DNA of 7,209 bases from [Eubacterium] saphenum (GTDB taxonomy: Bacteria; Bacillota; Clostridia; Oscillospirales; Ruminococcaceae). The notes below the pieces were generated by a model, which ran no database searches, was not told where the DNA came from, and was given only the letters and a program-made list of their open reading frames with translations. Positions 1-5,666 of the stretch are shown here, one piece after another (position 1 is the stretch's first letter; every line of letters begins with the position of its first letter). The translations under genes were made by a program, and so were the position numbers. The stretch spans positions 1 to 7,209 of the forward strand of contig SFLN01000096.1 in NCBI GenBank assembly GCA_004554555.1, written 5' to 3'.

Positions 1-148
1 CGGTCATGACGGAGGCGAGTCCCCAGTAGTCGGGGTCGGATATCTGCTGTTGAGCAATGGTTTGCTCTGCGGTACCCGCATACGACTGAAGTCTGTCGAT
101 TACGTTTGGTTCAGCGCTCTCCGACAATAGGTTCAGAAACAAGTTCAT
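1..148 (-). CDS. Unidentified protein, N-terminal fragment (49 codons)
   Basis: A reading frame opens with ATG at 148-146 and runs without a stop to the edge of the window, giving 49 residues. It begins MNLFLNLLSESAEPNVIDRL and continues through a Gln-rich stretch (EQTIAQQQ) to DPDYWGLASVMT. The start is well supported: AGGAG at 160-156 sits 7 nt upstream, and a near-consensus sigma-A promoter lies about 60 nt upstream on the same strand. The first residues are mildly hydrophobic but are not followed by a proper signal peptide or membrane segment. I do not recognise the family from this fragment. It has its own promoter and sits after a possible terminator, so it is probably a separate transcription unit from the SDR gene upstream. 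The rest of the protein lies outside the window. Confidence 0.75.
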   Translation of the reverse strand, partial: MNLFLNLLSESAEPNVIDRLQSYAGTAEQTIAQQQISDPDYWGLASVMT

Positions 149-165
149 AAATTATCTCCTTTTTC

Positions 166-181
166 ACTCGAAAAAACGAGT
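166..181 (-). other. Small hairpin in 5' UTR next to the ribosome binding site
   Basis: On the minus strand ACTCG, six T, CGAGT forms a perfect 5-bp stem with a T6 loop. It ends 5 nt before AGGAG (160-156) of the unidentified gene and lies in its predicted leader of about 50 nt. It could shield or stabilise the start of the mRNA, but a stem this short is weak and may be chance. It is not a terminator, because the downstream side is A/G-rich rather than U-rich. Confidence 0.35.
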
Positions 182-204
182 TATTTTCTTTAACAAACAT
201 TATA

Positions 205-233
205 ATTATACTATATTTTCCTAAATAATTCAA
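205..233 (-). promoter_or_regulatory. Sigma-A type promoter of the unidentified gene
   Basis: On the minus strand TTGAAT (233-228) and TATAAT (210-205) are separated by exactly 17 nt. This is a perfect -10 and a 4/6 -35 match to the housekeeping consensus. A second TATAAT follows directly (204-199), but it has no -35 at a suitable distance. Transcription would start near 198-200, giving a leader of about 50 nt before the ATG at 148. The surrounding 181-250 stretch is very AT-rich, unlike the coding regions, as expected for a promoter. Confidence 0.75.
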
Positions 234-234
234 T

Positions 235-267
235 AAAAATCCCAAAACTAGTGCTAACGAGATTTTT
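235..267 (-). terminator. Weak candidate intrinsic terminator after the SDR gene
   Basis: About 37 nt after the SDR stop codon, AAAAATC (267-261) pairs perfectly with GATTTTT (241-235). The stem extends inward by three more pairs (two of them wobbles) to leave a 13-nt loop. The T-run is both the descending arm and the tail, as in A/T-flanked bidirectional terminators. The stem is poor in GC, and an alternative pairing CCAAAA (279-274) with TTTTGG (247-242) competes, so termination here is only a possibility. It fits the position between two transcription units and directly precedes the next promoter. Confidence 0.3.
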
Positions 268-304
268 CAACATTTTTGGCAATTCTTTGTGCAATTTGAC
301 GAAA

Positions 305-1012
305 TCAATAAAATCCCCCGTCAACACCAAGAATTTGCCCCGTTATAAAGCGGTTTTCGGCAATCGCACGCACCGCTTGCGCAACCTCGCTTGCCTTTCC
401 CAGACGACCGAGCGGTGTTTCATCGCAAAGCTCGGCGAGCTCATCGGAGTTCAGGTGAGAGCTGTTCATCGGGCTGTCGATAACCCCGGGTGCTACCGCG
501 TTTACCGTTATCCCCGACAACCCAAGTTCCTTCGCAAGCGCCTTTGTAAAGCCAATCACGCCCGCTTTTGCCGCCGAATAAGCAACCTCGCAGGACGCTC
601 CGTGAACGCCCCAAACCGATGAAATGTTCACAACAGCGCCGCTTTTTCGCCTAATCATCTGCGGCACAACAGATTTTGTTACCCGAAAACAACCCGTAAG
701 GTTTACCGAAAGCTGCTTCTCCCAGTCCTCGTCCGTGGTATCGGTGAACGTTTTGATAAGCGAAATTCCCGCGTTGTTCACCAGAACGTCAATTCTCGAA
801 AACTCTTTCAGAACGCTTTCAATCGCCGTCTGCACGGAATTTCCGTCAGCGATATCCATTTTCACGGGAAACGCGTGGAATTTTTCCGAGAGTTTCCGAG
901 CGCGTTCCTCATTATTGAAATAAGTGAAGGCAACGTCGTCCGTTCTCGAAAACTCCTCGACAAGCGCCGCTCCGATTGCGCCCGTGCCGCCTGTTATCAA
1001 AACAACGCTCAT
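305..1012 (-). CDS. SDR-family oxidoreductase, probably EF-P 5-aminopentanone reductase (YmfI-type) or FabG-like
   Basis: This 235-residue cytoplasmic NAD(P)H-dependent reductase is a classical short-chain dehydrogenase of normal length. Visible motifs are the Rossmann glycine motif TGGTGAIG (7-14), NNAG (79-82), catalytic N104, S132 in NISS, Y145 and K149 in YSAAK, and the C-terminal GVDGGFY. The stretch around the active site (SSVWGVHGASCEVAYSAAK, then VIGFTKALAKELG and VAPGVIDSPMN) resembles, from memory, the clostridial proteins annotated as elongation factor P 5-aminopentanone reductase. Those reduce the 5-aminopentanone group on the EF-P lysine to 5-aminopentanol. A general 3-oxoacyl-ACP reductase role cannot be excluded from sequence alone. 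The ATG overlaps the clpE stop codon as ATGA, and the site upstream (GAG only) is weak, so translation probably depends on reinitiation by ribosomes finishing clpE. It is the last gene of the operon. Confidence 0.85.
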   Translation of the reverse strand: MSVVLITGGTGAIGAALVEEFSRTDDVAFTYFNNEERARKLSEKFHAFPVKMDIADGNSVQTAIESVLKEFSRIDVLVNNAGISLIKTFTDTTDEDWEKQLSVNLTGCFRVTKSVVPQMIRRKSGAVVNISSVWGVHGASCEVAYSAAKAGVIGFTKALAKELGLSGITVNAVAPGVIDSPMNSSHLNSDELAELCDETPLGRLGKASEVAQAVRAIAENRFITGQILGVDGGFY

Positions 1013-3378
1013 TTCAGCTCAACCTTGATTTCATCGCCCGAAGCCGTGATTTCAACCGCGCTGAACTGCTTTTCGCTGTTTTCGATAAGCATCTCCGCGA
1101 TTTTGTCCTCAACGTCCGAACGGATTACCCTGCGAATATCGCGCCCGCCGAATTTTCCGCCAAACGCTTTCTTTGCCACCGCCGCGTAAACCTCGTCCGA
1201 AATGGAAAGCTCCAGCTTCTTCTCCGCGAGCGGCGAGCGAAGCTCCTCGAGATTGAGCTTCGCGATTTTCGCGTAAGACTCCTCGGACAGCGGCTTGAAC
1301 ACAATAACCTCGTCCACGCGCGCCAAAAATTCCGGTCTCAAAAAGTCGCGCAGCCCTTTCATAGCGCGCTCCTTCGTGACATCGCTCTGCGTTTTCGCAA
1401 AGCCCACGCCGTTCATTCCGTTCGATGAACCCGCGTTTGACGTCATCGCGATAATCGTGTTCTCGAAGCTGACGTTTCTGCCCTGCGAGTCGGTGATTTT
1501 GCCCTCATCGAGAATTTGCAGCAGAATGTTCATCACATCGGGGTGCGCTTTCTCGATTTCATCGAATAAAATCACGGAGTACGGCTTTCTGCGAACGCGC
1601 TCTGTGAGCTGTCCCGCTTCATCATAGCCGACGTATCCGGGAGGCGAACCGATGATTTTGCTCACGCTGTGCTTCTCCATATACTCCGACATATCAAGCC
1701 GTATCAGCGGGTCAACGCTGTCGAACATTTCCTTCGCCAGCACCTTTACAAGCTCGGTTTTTCCCACGCCTGTCGGTCCCACGAAGATAAACGAAGCCGG
1801 TCTGCGGCGGTCGGAAAGCTGCACGCGCGAACGCTTTATCGCCTTTGCAACAAGCTCGCACGCTTCGTCCTGTCCGATAATTTTCGACTTGAGATTGTCC
1901 TCGAGAACCGACATTCTCTTGTACTCGGTTTCGCGGATTTTGTTTGCGGGAATTCCCGTCCAAAGCTCGATTACCTTCGACAAATCGTCCACCGTAACCT
2001 CAACGCTTTCGGCTTTCGGCTTGATTTCGGCAATTTTCTGCTCGGTCTGAGCAATTGTCGTTTTCAGCTCCGCAAGCCGCGCGTAATCAATGTTGGAGTC
2101 GCCCGCAAGCTCGCTTTCCTCGCGGCGCTGCTCGGACAAATCCGTCTTCAGCTTCTCGTATTCGGTGATGTCCGCATTGCCCAAGGACGCGCACGCGCAC
2201 GCCTCGTCAAGCAAATCTATCGCCTTGTCGGGCAAAAATCTGTCGTTGATATAACGCTCGGAAAGCGTCGCGCACATTTTCGCGATTTCGTCCGAAACGT
2301 GAACCTTGTGGTGCTCCTCGTAGTACTGCTTGATACCGCCGAGCAGCTCTATCGTTTCCTCAATCGTCGGCTCGTTTACGGTAACGGGCTGGAAACGGCG
2401 CTCCAGCGCGCTGTCCTTTTCAATGTGCTTTCTGTACTCGGAGAAGGTTGTCGCGCCGATAACCTGCAGTTCACCTCTCGAAAGCGCGGGCTTGAAGATA
2501 TTCGCCGCGTTCATCGAGCCCTCGGAGTCGCCGCCCGTGCCGACAAGATTGTGTACCTCGTCCACGAAAAGCATTACATTCCCCGCATTTTTCACCTCGT
2601 CAATCAAGCTCTTAACACGGCTCTCAAACTGCCCTCTGAACTGCGTTCCCGCAACAAGCGCTGTCAAATCGAGCAGGTACAGCTCTTTCCCGCGCAGTCT
2701 GAACGGAACATCGCCGCTTGCCAGTTTAAGAGCAATCCCCTCGGCAATCGCGGTTTTACCAACGCCCGGCTCACCGATAAGACAAGGGTTGTTCTTCGTG
2801 CGCCTTGACAGGATTTGCAGAACACGGTAAATCTCCTTCTCGCGCCCGATTATGCGGTCAATTTTGCCCTCCTTTGCACGTCTTGTCAAATTCGTGCAGT
2901 AGGTTTCCAGGCACTTGCGCTTTTTATCGGGCTTTTCGGGCTTCTTTTTGGTCTTCTTCTCGGATTCACCGTCGCTCTTGCTGTTATCGGAAGAACCGCC
3001 GCCGAACAGATTTTTCAGGAAATTCGGCATTGTACCCGCGCCGCCGCGCTCGAAAAGATTGTCCTCTTCCTTGGGAGCGTCCTCGTCGTCACCGTCGGGA
3101 TAGTCCTCGTCCGAAGCGTCGTCATCGTCCTTTCCGTCAAGTCCGAGCTGCTTGAGAAAATCACCGTCAACCTCGCCGTTCTCGCCGAAAAGCGAATCGC
3201 AGGCGTTCTCCAAATCGTCCTCAGAAATGCCCATCTGCTTCAAATACTCGCTCACCTGCGGCAAACCGAGTTCCTTTGCGCACTGCAGGCAAAGTCCCTC
3301 GCTTTTGCGTTCGGTGCCGCTCATTGTTGAGATGAACATAACCGCAGGACGTGTTTTGCATCTTGAACACATCATCAT
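1009..3378 (-). CDS. clpE: ATP-dependent Clp protease ATP-binding subunit, ClpE type (ClpC/ClpE family)
   Basis: This 789-residue AAA+ unfoldase is expected to form a hexamer that feeds proteins to ClpP. Residues 4-33 hold a CxxC...CxxC zinc finger (C4, C7, C30, C33) as in ClpE, in place of the paired Clp_N repeats of ClpC. A linker of about 110 residues follows (acidic 83-107, Gly-rich 112-130, Lys-rich 141-155). Domain D1 has Walker A GEPGVGKT (202-209), Walker B (268-274), pore loop AGTQFRG (243-249) and arginines R327/R328. A coiled middle domain (about 400-460) has a degenerate UVR-like stretch near 430-442. Domain D2 has GPTGVGKT (534-541), VILFDE (602-607), pore loop GYVGY (581-585) and sensor-2 GGRDIRR (744-750). 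VGF (658-660) matches the ClpP-docking tripeptide. The start is the first of three ATGs; AAGGTGA (3391-3385) lies 6 nt upstream. It lies 17 nt after cvpA, and no CtsR-type operator is visible. Confidence 0.95.
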   Translation of the reverse strand: MMMCSRCKTRPAVMFISTMSGTERKSEGLCLQCAKELGLPQVSEYLKQMGISEDDLENACDSLFGENGEVDGDFLKQLGLDGKDDDDASDEDYPDGDDEDAPKEEDNLFERGGAGTMPNFLKNLFGGGSSDNSKSDGESEKKTKKKPEKPDKKRKCLETYCTNLTRRAKEGKIDRIIGREKEIYRVLQILSRRTKNNPCLIGEPGVGKTAIAEGIALKLASGDVPFRLRGKELYLLDLTALVAGTQFRGQFESRVKSLIDEVKNAGNVMLFVDEVHNLVGTGGDSEGSMNAANIFKPALSRGELQVIGATTFSEYRKHIEKDSALERRFQPVTVNEPTIEETIELLGGIKQYYEEHHKVHVSDEIAKMCATLSERYINDRFLPDKAIDLLDEACACASLGNADITEYEKLKTDLSEQRREESELAGDSNIDYARLAELKTTIAQTEQKIAEIKPKAESVEVTVDDLSKVIELWTGIPANKIRETEYKRMSVLEDNLKSKIIGQDEACELVAKAIKRSRVQLSDRRRPASFIFVGPTGVGKTELVKVLAKEMFDSVDPLIRLDMSEYMEKHSVSKIIGSPPGYVGYDEAGQLTERVRRKPYSVILFDEIEKAHPDVMNILLQILDEGKITDSQGRNVSFENTIIAMTSNAGSSNGMNGVGFAKTQSDVTKERAMKGLRDFLRPEFLARVDEVIVFKPLSEESYAKIAKLNLEELRSPLAEKKLELSISDEVYAAVAKKAFGGKFGGRDIRRVIRSDVEDKIAEMLIENSEKQFSAVEITASGDEIKVELK

Positions 3379-3395
3379 TGTTAATCACCTTACCT

Positions 3396-4427
3396 TCATA
3401 TAAAGCTCAAGAAATCAAGATTGTATATTCTCTTGAACAGGAATGTTGAATTTATCGCGGTATCGTTGAACAAAATCACGTTTCCGCTGAACATAGACGA
3501 AATCAGCCGCGTCACCAGGCAAAGAATTACTATCATCACCGCCGCCTCGCAAAGTCCGGCAACTCCGCCGAGAAGCGAGTTGATTTTGCCGATAACGGGA
3601 ATTTTGTTTATAAATCCCGCACCGCGCGCGATTAAACCGAGTATTGCCACGAACACGATAAACAGCAAAATCACAACAATCGACCTTATGATTATTATGC
3701 AGGCGGGTGAAATTATACCGTCCATCAGCGCGGTTTTTGCGGAAGATTTCGTGTCAATCATCGCCAGCACAACCGTCCTCACCGATGAAACGTTCACGGT
3801 TTCGCTGCCCGCGTCCGTGAAAATCATCGGCAGAGCGTTTTTCACCGCGTCAATCATACCGCCGAGCGTTTCCGCAACGGAGCTTTTCACCATACAAGAC
3901 GCGAGATACTGCGCCGTAACCAGCTTTCCGAGACCGTATTTCTCGATATCGGTTCTGCTGAAATTCGCGGTTTTTGCGTTTACCGACGTGAAATCCACGT
4001 CATCGTGAACCCCGAACAGCGCGAGATTGAGCTTTTCAATACCCGACTCCGAGAAGTCAACGTCGCTCAAATCCATAACCGCCGAGCCCGTGCCCTCGTA
4101 ATCGGGTTGAATTTCGTTTACGGGAACATCAGAAATCTTAATCTTGTCAAAAGCCAAATCGGTTTCGCCAAACGGTTTTATGTCAACAAGCTGCTCCACG
4201 CCGCCGATTTTCTCGTCAACCGCCTTTTCAAGCGGCTTTTCGATAAACTCGCCGTAAATTCCGTTTGCAATCGGCTCGCTTATGAAAAACGCCAGCGCTA
4301 AAGCAATCACTGCCGCAAGCATTTCGATAATAATCCTTGCAAAGCCTTTTCTGATGCCGACAAAGGTCATTCCGACCGCTGCGGCTACTATTATAATGTC
4401 AAATACGAAAGCAAATTCTTGTCCCAT
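3396..4427 (-). CDS. CvpA-family membrane protein with a large extracytoplasmic insertion
   Basis: This 343-residue integral membrane protein belongs to the CvpA family (named for colicin V production). Two N-terminal membrane segments lie at about 6-25 and 32-52, with the family-typical DIIIV...GIRKGF pattern between residues 10 and 29. Two more segments lie at about 240-266 and 284-310, and the second begins with the conserved NSLLGGVAGL (283-292). Between the pairs lies a polar region of about 185 residues (53-238). Usual CvpA proteins have about 160-200 residues in total, so this region is the main oddity. The family function is not settled; roles in envelope integrity, toxin or bile stress have been reported for homologues in other bacteria. 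The ATG at 4427 is preceded by GAGGAG that overlaps the DUF5711 stop codon, so the two proteins are likely made together. Confidence 0.82.
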   Translation of the reverse strand: MGQEFAFVFDIIIVAAAVGMTFVGIRKGFARIIIEMLAAVIALALAFFISEPIANGIYGEFIEKPLEKAVDEKIGGVEQLVDIKPFGETDLAFDKIKISDVPVNEIQPDYEGTGSAVMDLSDVDFSESGIEKLNLALFGVHDDVDFTSVNAKTANFSRTDIEKYGLGKLVTAQYLASCMVKSSVAETLGGMIDAVKNALPMIFTDAGSETVNVSSVRTVVLAMIDTKSSAKTALMDGIISPACIIIIRSIVVILLFIVFVAILGLIARGAGFINKIPVIGKINSLLGGVAGLCEAAVMIVILCLVTRLISSMFSGNVILFNDTAINSTFLFKRIYNLDFLSFI

Positions 4428-4433
4428 TGTTCT

Positions 4434-4440
4434 CTCCTCA
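4434..4440 (-). promoter_or_regulatory. cvpA ribosome binding site fused to the upstream stop codon
   Basis: On the minus strand TGAGGAG contains the TGA stop of the DUF5711 gene (4440-4438) and the GAGGAG Shine-Dalgarno of cvpA (4439-4434), 6 nt before its ATG. Terminating ribosomes are placed exactly on the next initiation site, which suggests translational coupling and near-equal amounts of the two membrane proteins. Confidence 0.8.
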
Positions 4441-5589
4441 AATATTTACGCGCGAAACGGTGTTGTATCCAAGCAGATACGCGCCGCCGTCCATTATCAT
4501 TACCTCGGAATAATCGTTGCCGAGCTGATAGGTTTTCCGTTCAATCAGCTCCCTGTCGTAAGCCGAGAGCGTATCCTCCCTCAGCACATAAAGCGTCTGT
4601 CCCTCAGAGTCAACCGAGTCCGCTTCGCCGAGCGACAGCGACGCGGCAGGCTCCAGCTTGTCGTTGTACACAACCGCCGTCACGCCGTTTGACGCGGAGT
4701 CGTGAAACAGCACAACCCGCATTTCCTGTGAATTGCACACTCCCGTTACCTGCTTCGCGAACGTGTTCTGCGCCTTAACCTCGCCGGTTTCCTTGTCAAA
4801 AAGGTACGCGCCGTTTTCCGTAACCGTGTAAACACCGTCGTTCGCGCAGTCCAGCGTGTACGAAACCGAACTCCCCGTTGAAGCGCGCCAAAGCTCGCTT
4901 TGCTCTTTGGTTATGTCAAAGCACAAAACCGCGCAGTTCAGCTCGCCGTCTTTTTCCCCCACAACCGAAACGTAGATATATTTTCCGTTATCCGAAAAGC
5001 ACACGCCCATTATCTTTTCATCAGGCGACGCCCAGCGGAAAACCTGCTTTCCCTCGGCGTTAAATATGTACAGATAATTTGAATAGCGCGTTGACGTTGT
5101 GACAACCGCCGAGCGGTCGCCGCTTCCCATTTTCGAGAAAACTATCGCGTCGTCCATTGTCTTGGCAAAAATTTCCTCGGATTTTGAGTAAACCTTGAAA
5201 TCCTTGCCGTTCTTGTCGTAAACGAGCACTCTCCTGTCGGTTGACGAGGAAGCGGGACGGTTGAAGCCGTGCTGTACGCTCTTAATTTCCGCGCCGCTGC
5301 CCGTGTAGGTGTACAGATATGTATCGGTGAGCAGGTAAAAATTCCCGCCGAGTTCTCCCATATCATAAGCCGCGCTTCCCGGCAGGTTCACTGGAAAACC
5401 CGCCTTTCCGACAGGCAGAAACATATCCCGCATCGGCGCGAAAATCGCCCGCCAGTTGAAAATAACAACGATAAGCCCAACCGCCACAACGCCGAAGATT
5501 ATCAGCCCGATTGCTCGGCGCTTGCTTTTTTTCTTCTCGGCAGCAGTTTTTTTGCCGCTTACCTTTTTCAGTTGATTTTTCTCGTCCAT
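4438..5589 (-). CDS. Membrane-anchored beta-propeller-like protein (DUF5711-like)
   Basis: This 383-residue protein has a short cytoplasmic N-terminus with 11 Lys/Arg in its first 25 residues, one membrane segment at about 26-46, and a long domain predicted to lie outside the membrane. There is no signal-peptidase site or lipobox, so it should stay anchored (N-in, C-out). The outer domain is built of repeated beta-rich units with aromatic/hydrophobic strands and Asp-Gly or Asn-Gly turns, for example near 172-186, 194-210, 220-236, 252-271, 304-320 and 332-356. That pattern resembles a WD40/PQQ-type propeller. No catalytic residues are recognisable. It matches my memory of DUF5711 proteins found next to cvpA and clp genes in Clostridia; the function is unknown. 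The start ATG at 5589 follows AAGGA (5601-5597), and a strong promoter lies just upstream, so it is the first gene of the operon. Confidence 0.78.
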   Translation of the reverse strand: MDEKNQLKKVSGKKTAAEKKKSKRRAIGLIIFGVVAVGLIVVIFNWRAIFAPMRDMFLPVGKAGFPVNLPGSAAYDMGELGGNFYLLTDTYLYTYTGSGAEIKSVQHGFNRPASSSTDRRVLVYDKNGKDFKVYSKSEEIFAKTMDDAIVFSKMGSGDRSAVVTTSTRYSNYLYIFNAEGKQVFRWASPDEKIMGVCFSDNGKYIYVSVVGEKDGELNCAVLCFDITKEQSELWRASTGSSVSYTLDCANDGVYTVTENGAYLFDKETGEVKAQNTFAKQVTGVCNSQEMRVVLFHDSASNGVTAVVYNDKLEPAASLSLGEADSVDSEGQTLYVLREDTLSAYDRELIERKTYQLGNDYSEVMIMDGGAYLLGYNTVSRVNI

Positions 5590-5599
5590 TTTTCTTTCC

Positions 5600-5617
5600 T
5601 TAATGTAAAACGGTCAT
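5600..5617 (-). other. Possible five-codon leader frame (MTVLH) at the predicted transcript 5' end
   Basis: On the minus strand ATGACCGTTTTACATTAA encodes M-T-V-L-H-stop. The A of its ATG (5617) falls 7 nt after the -10 element, where transcription is expected to begin, so the frame would be leaderless. Its TAA overlaps the AAGGA ribosome binding site of the DUF5711 gene. No Shine-Dalgarno precedes it. Translation is unproven and a chance occurrence is quite possible. Confidence 0.25.
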
Positions 5618-5620
5618 CTA

Positions 5621-5666
5621 TTTATTATAACACATTTATATGCCGCTCGTCAAGTGTTATAGTAAA
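5621..5666. repeat. 13-bp inverted repeat around the operon promoter
   Basis: TTTATTATAACAC (5621-5633) and GTGTTATAGTAAA (5654-5666) are inverted copies with 12 of 13 positions matching and a 20-bp spacer. The left arm contains the -10 hexamer. The right arm lies directly upstream of the -35 and inside the last codons of truA. Arm centres are 33 bp apart, close to three DNA helix turns, which would suit an operator bound on one face. In RNA the same repeat could fold as an AT-rich stem, but no U-run follows, so it is a poor intrinsic terminator. Confidence 0.6.
5624..5653 (-). promoter_or_regulatory. Strong extended -10 sigma-A promoter of the DUF5711-cvpA-clpE-SDR operon
   Basis: On the minus strand TTGACG (5653-5648) and TATAAT (5629-5624) are 18 nt apart, and TGT directly precedes TATAAT, giving the extended -10 motif TGnTATAAT. 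The -35 element overlaps the end of truA: the TGA stop codon (5652-5650) is part of TTGACG. The expected start of transcription is A5617, leaving a leader of only 28 nt before the DUF5711 ATG. No terminator with a U-tract separates truA from this promoter, so read-through from the upstream operon probably adds to expression. Confidence 0.82.

Noticed and set aside
111..200. 29-codon frame starting at 200 on the minus strand, overlapping the first gene's start
   Set aside because: It has no ribosome binding site, its ATG straddles the likely transcription start, and its product has no recognisable features; kept only as a side note.
291..300. GTCAAATTG on the minus strand resembling a CtsR half-site
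   Set aside because: It is a single imperfect half-site without the second heptad, and it lies downstream of a gene rather than at the promoter.
251..622. Plus-strand open frame of 123 codons opposite the SDR gene
   Set aside because: It is antisense to conserved SDR motifs, has basic low-complexity composition, and has no supporting promoter or Shine-Dalgarno.
1669..2808. Long open frame of 379 codons on the plus strand, opposite clpE
   Set aside because: It lies fully antisense to strongly conserved AAA+ motifs, has no good ribosome binding site, and its Arg/Leu-rich product looks like a codon-bias shadow of the clpE frame.
5658..5663. Plus-strand TATAGT with a preceding TGT, a possible mirror promoter reading into truA antisense
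   Set aside because: It follows from the symmetry of the inverted repeat, and the sequence 18 nt upstream (ATTTAT) is a poor -35. No plus-strand gene follows.
5621..5666. Inverted repeat as an intrinsic terminator of the truA operon
   Set aside because: The stem is AT-rich with a 20-nt loop and a C-A mismatch in the transcript, and no U-run follows; the overlap with promoter elements explains it better.
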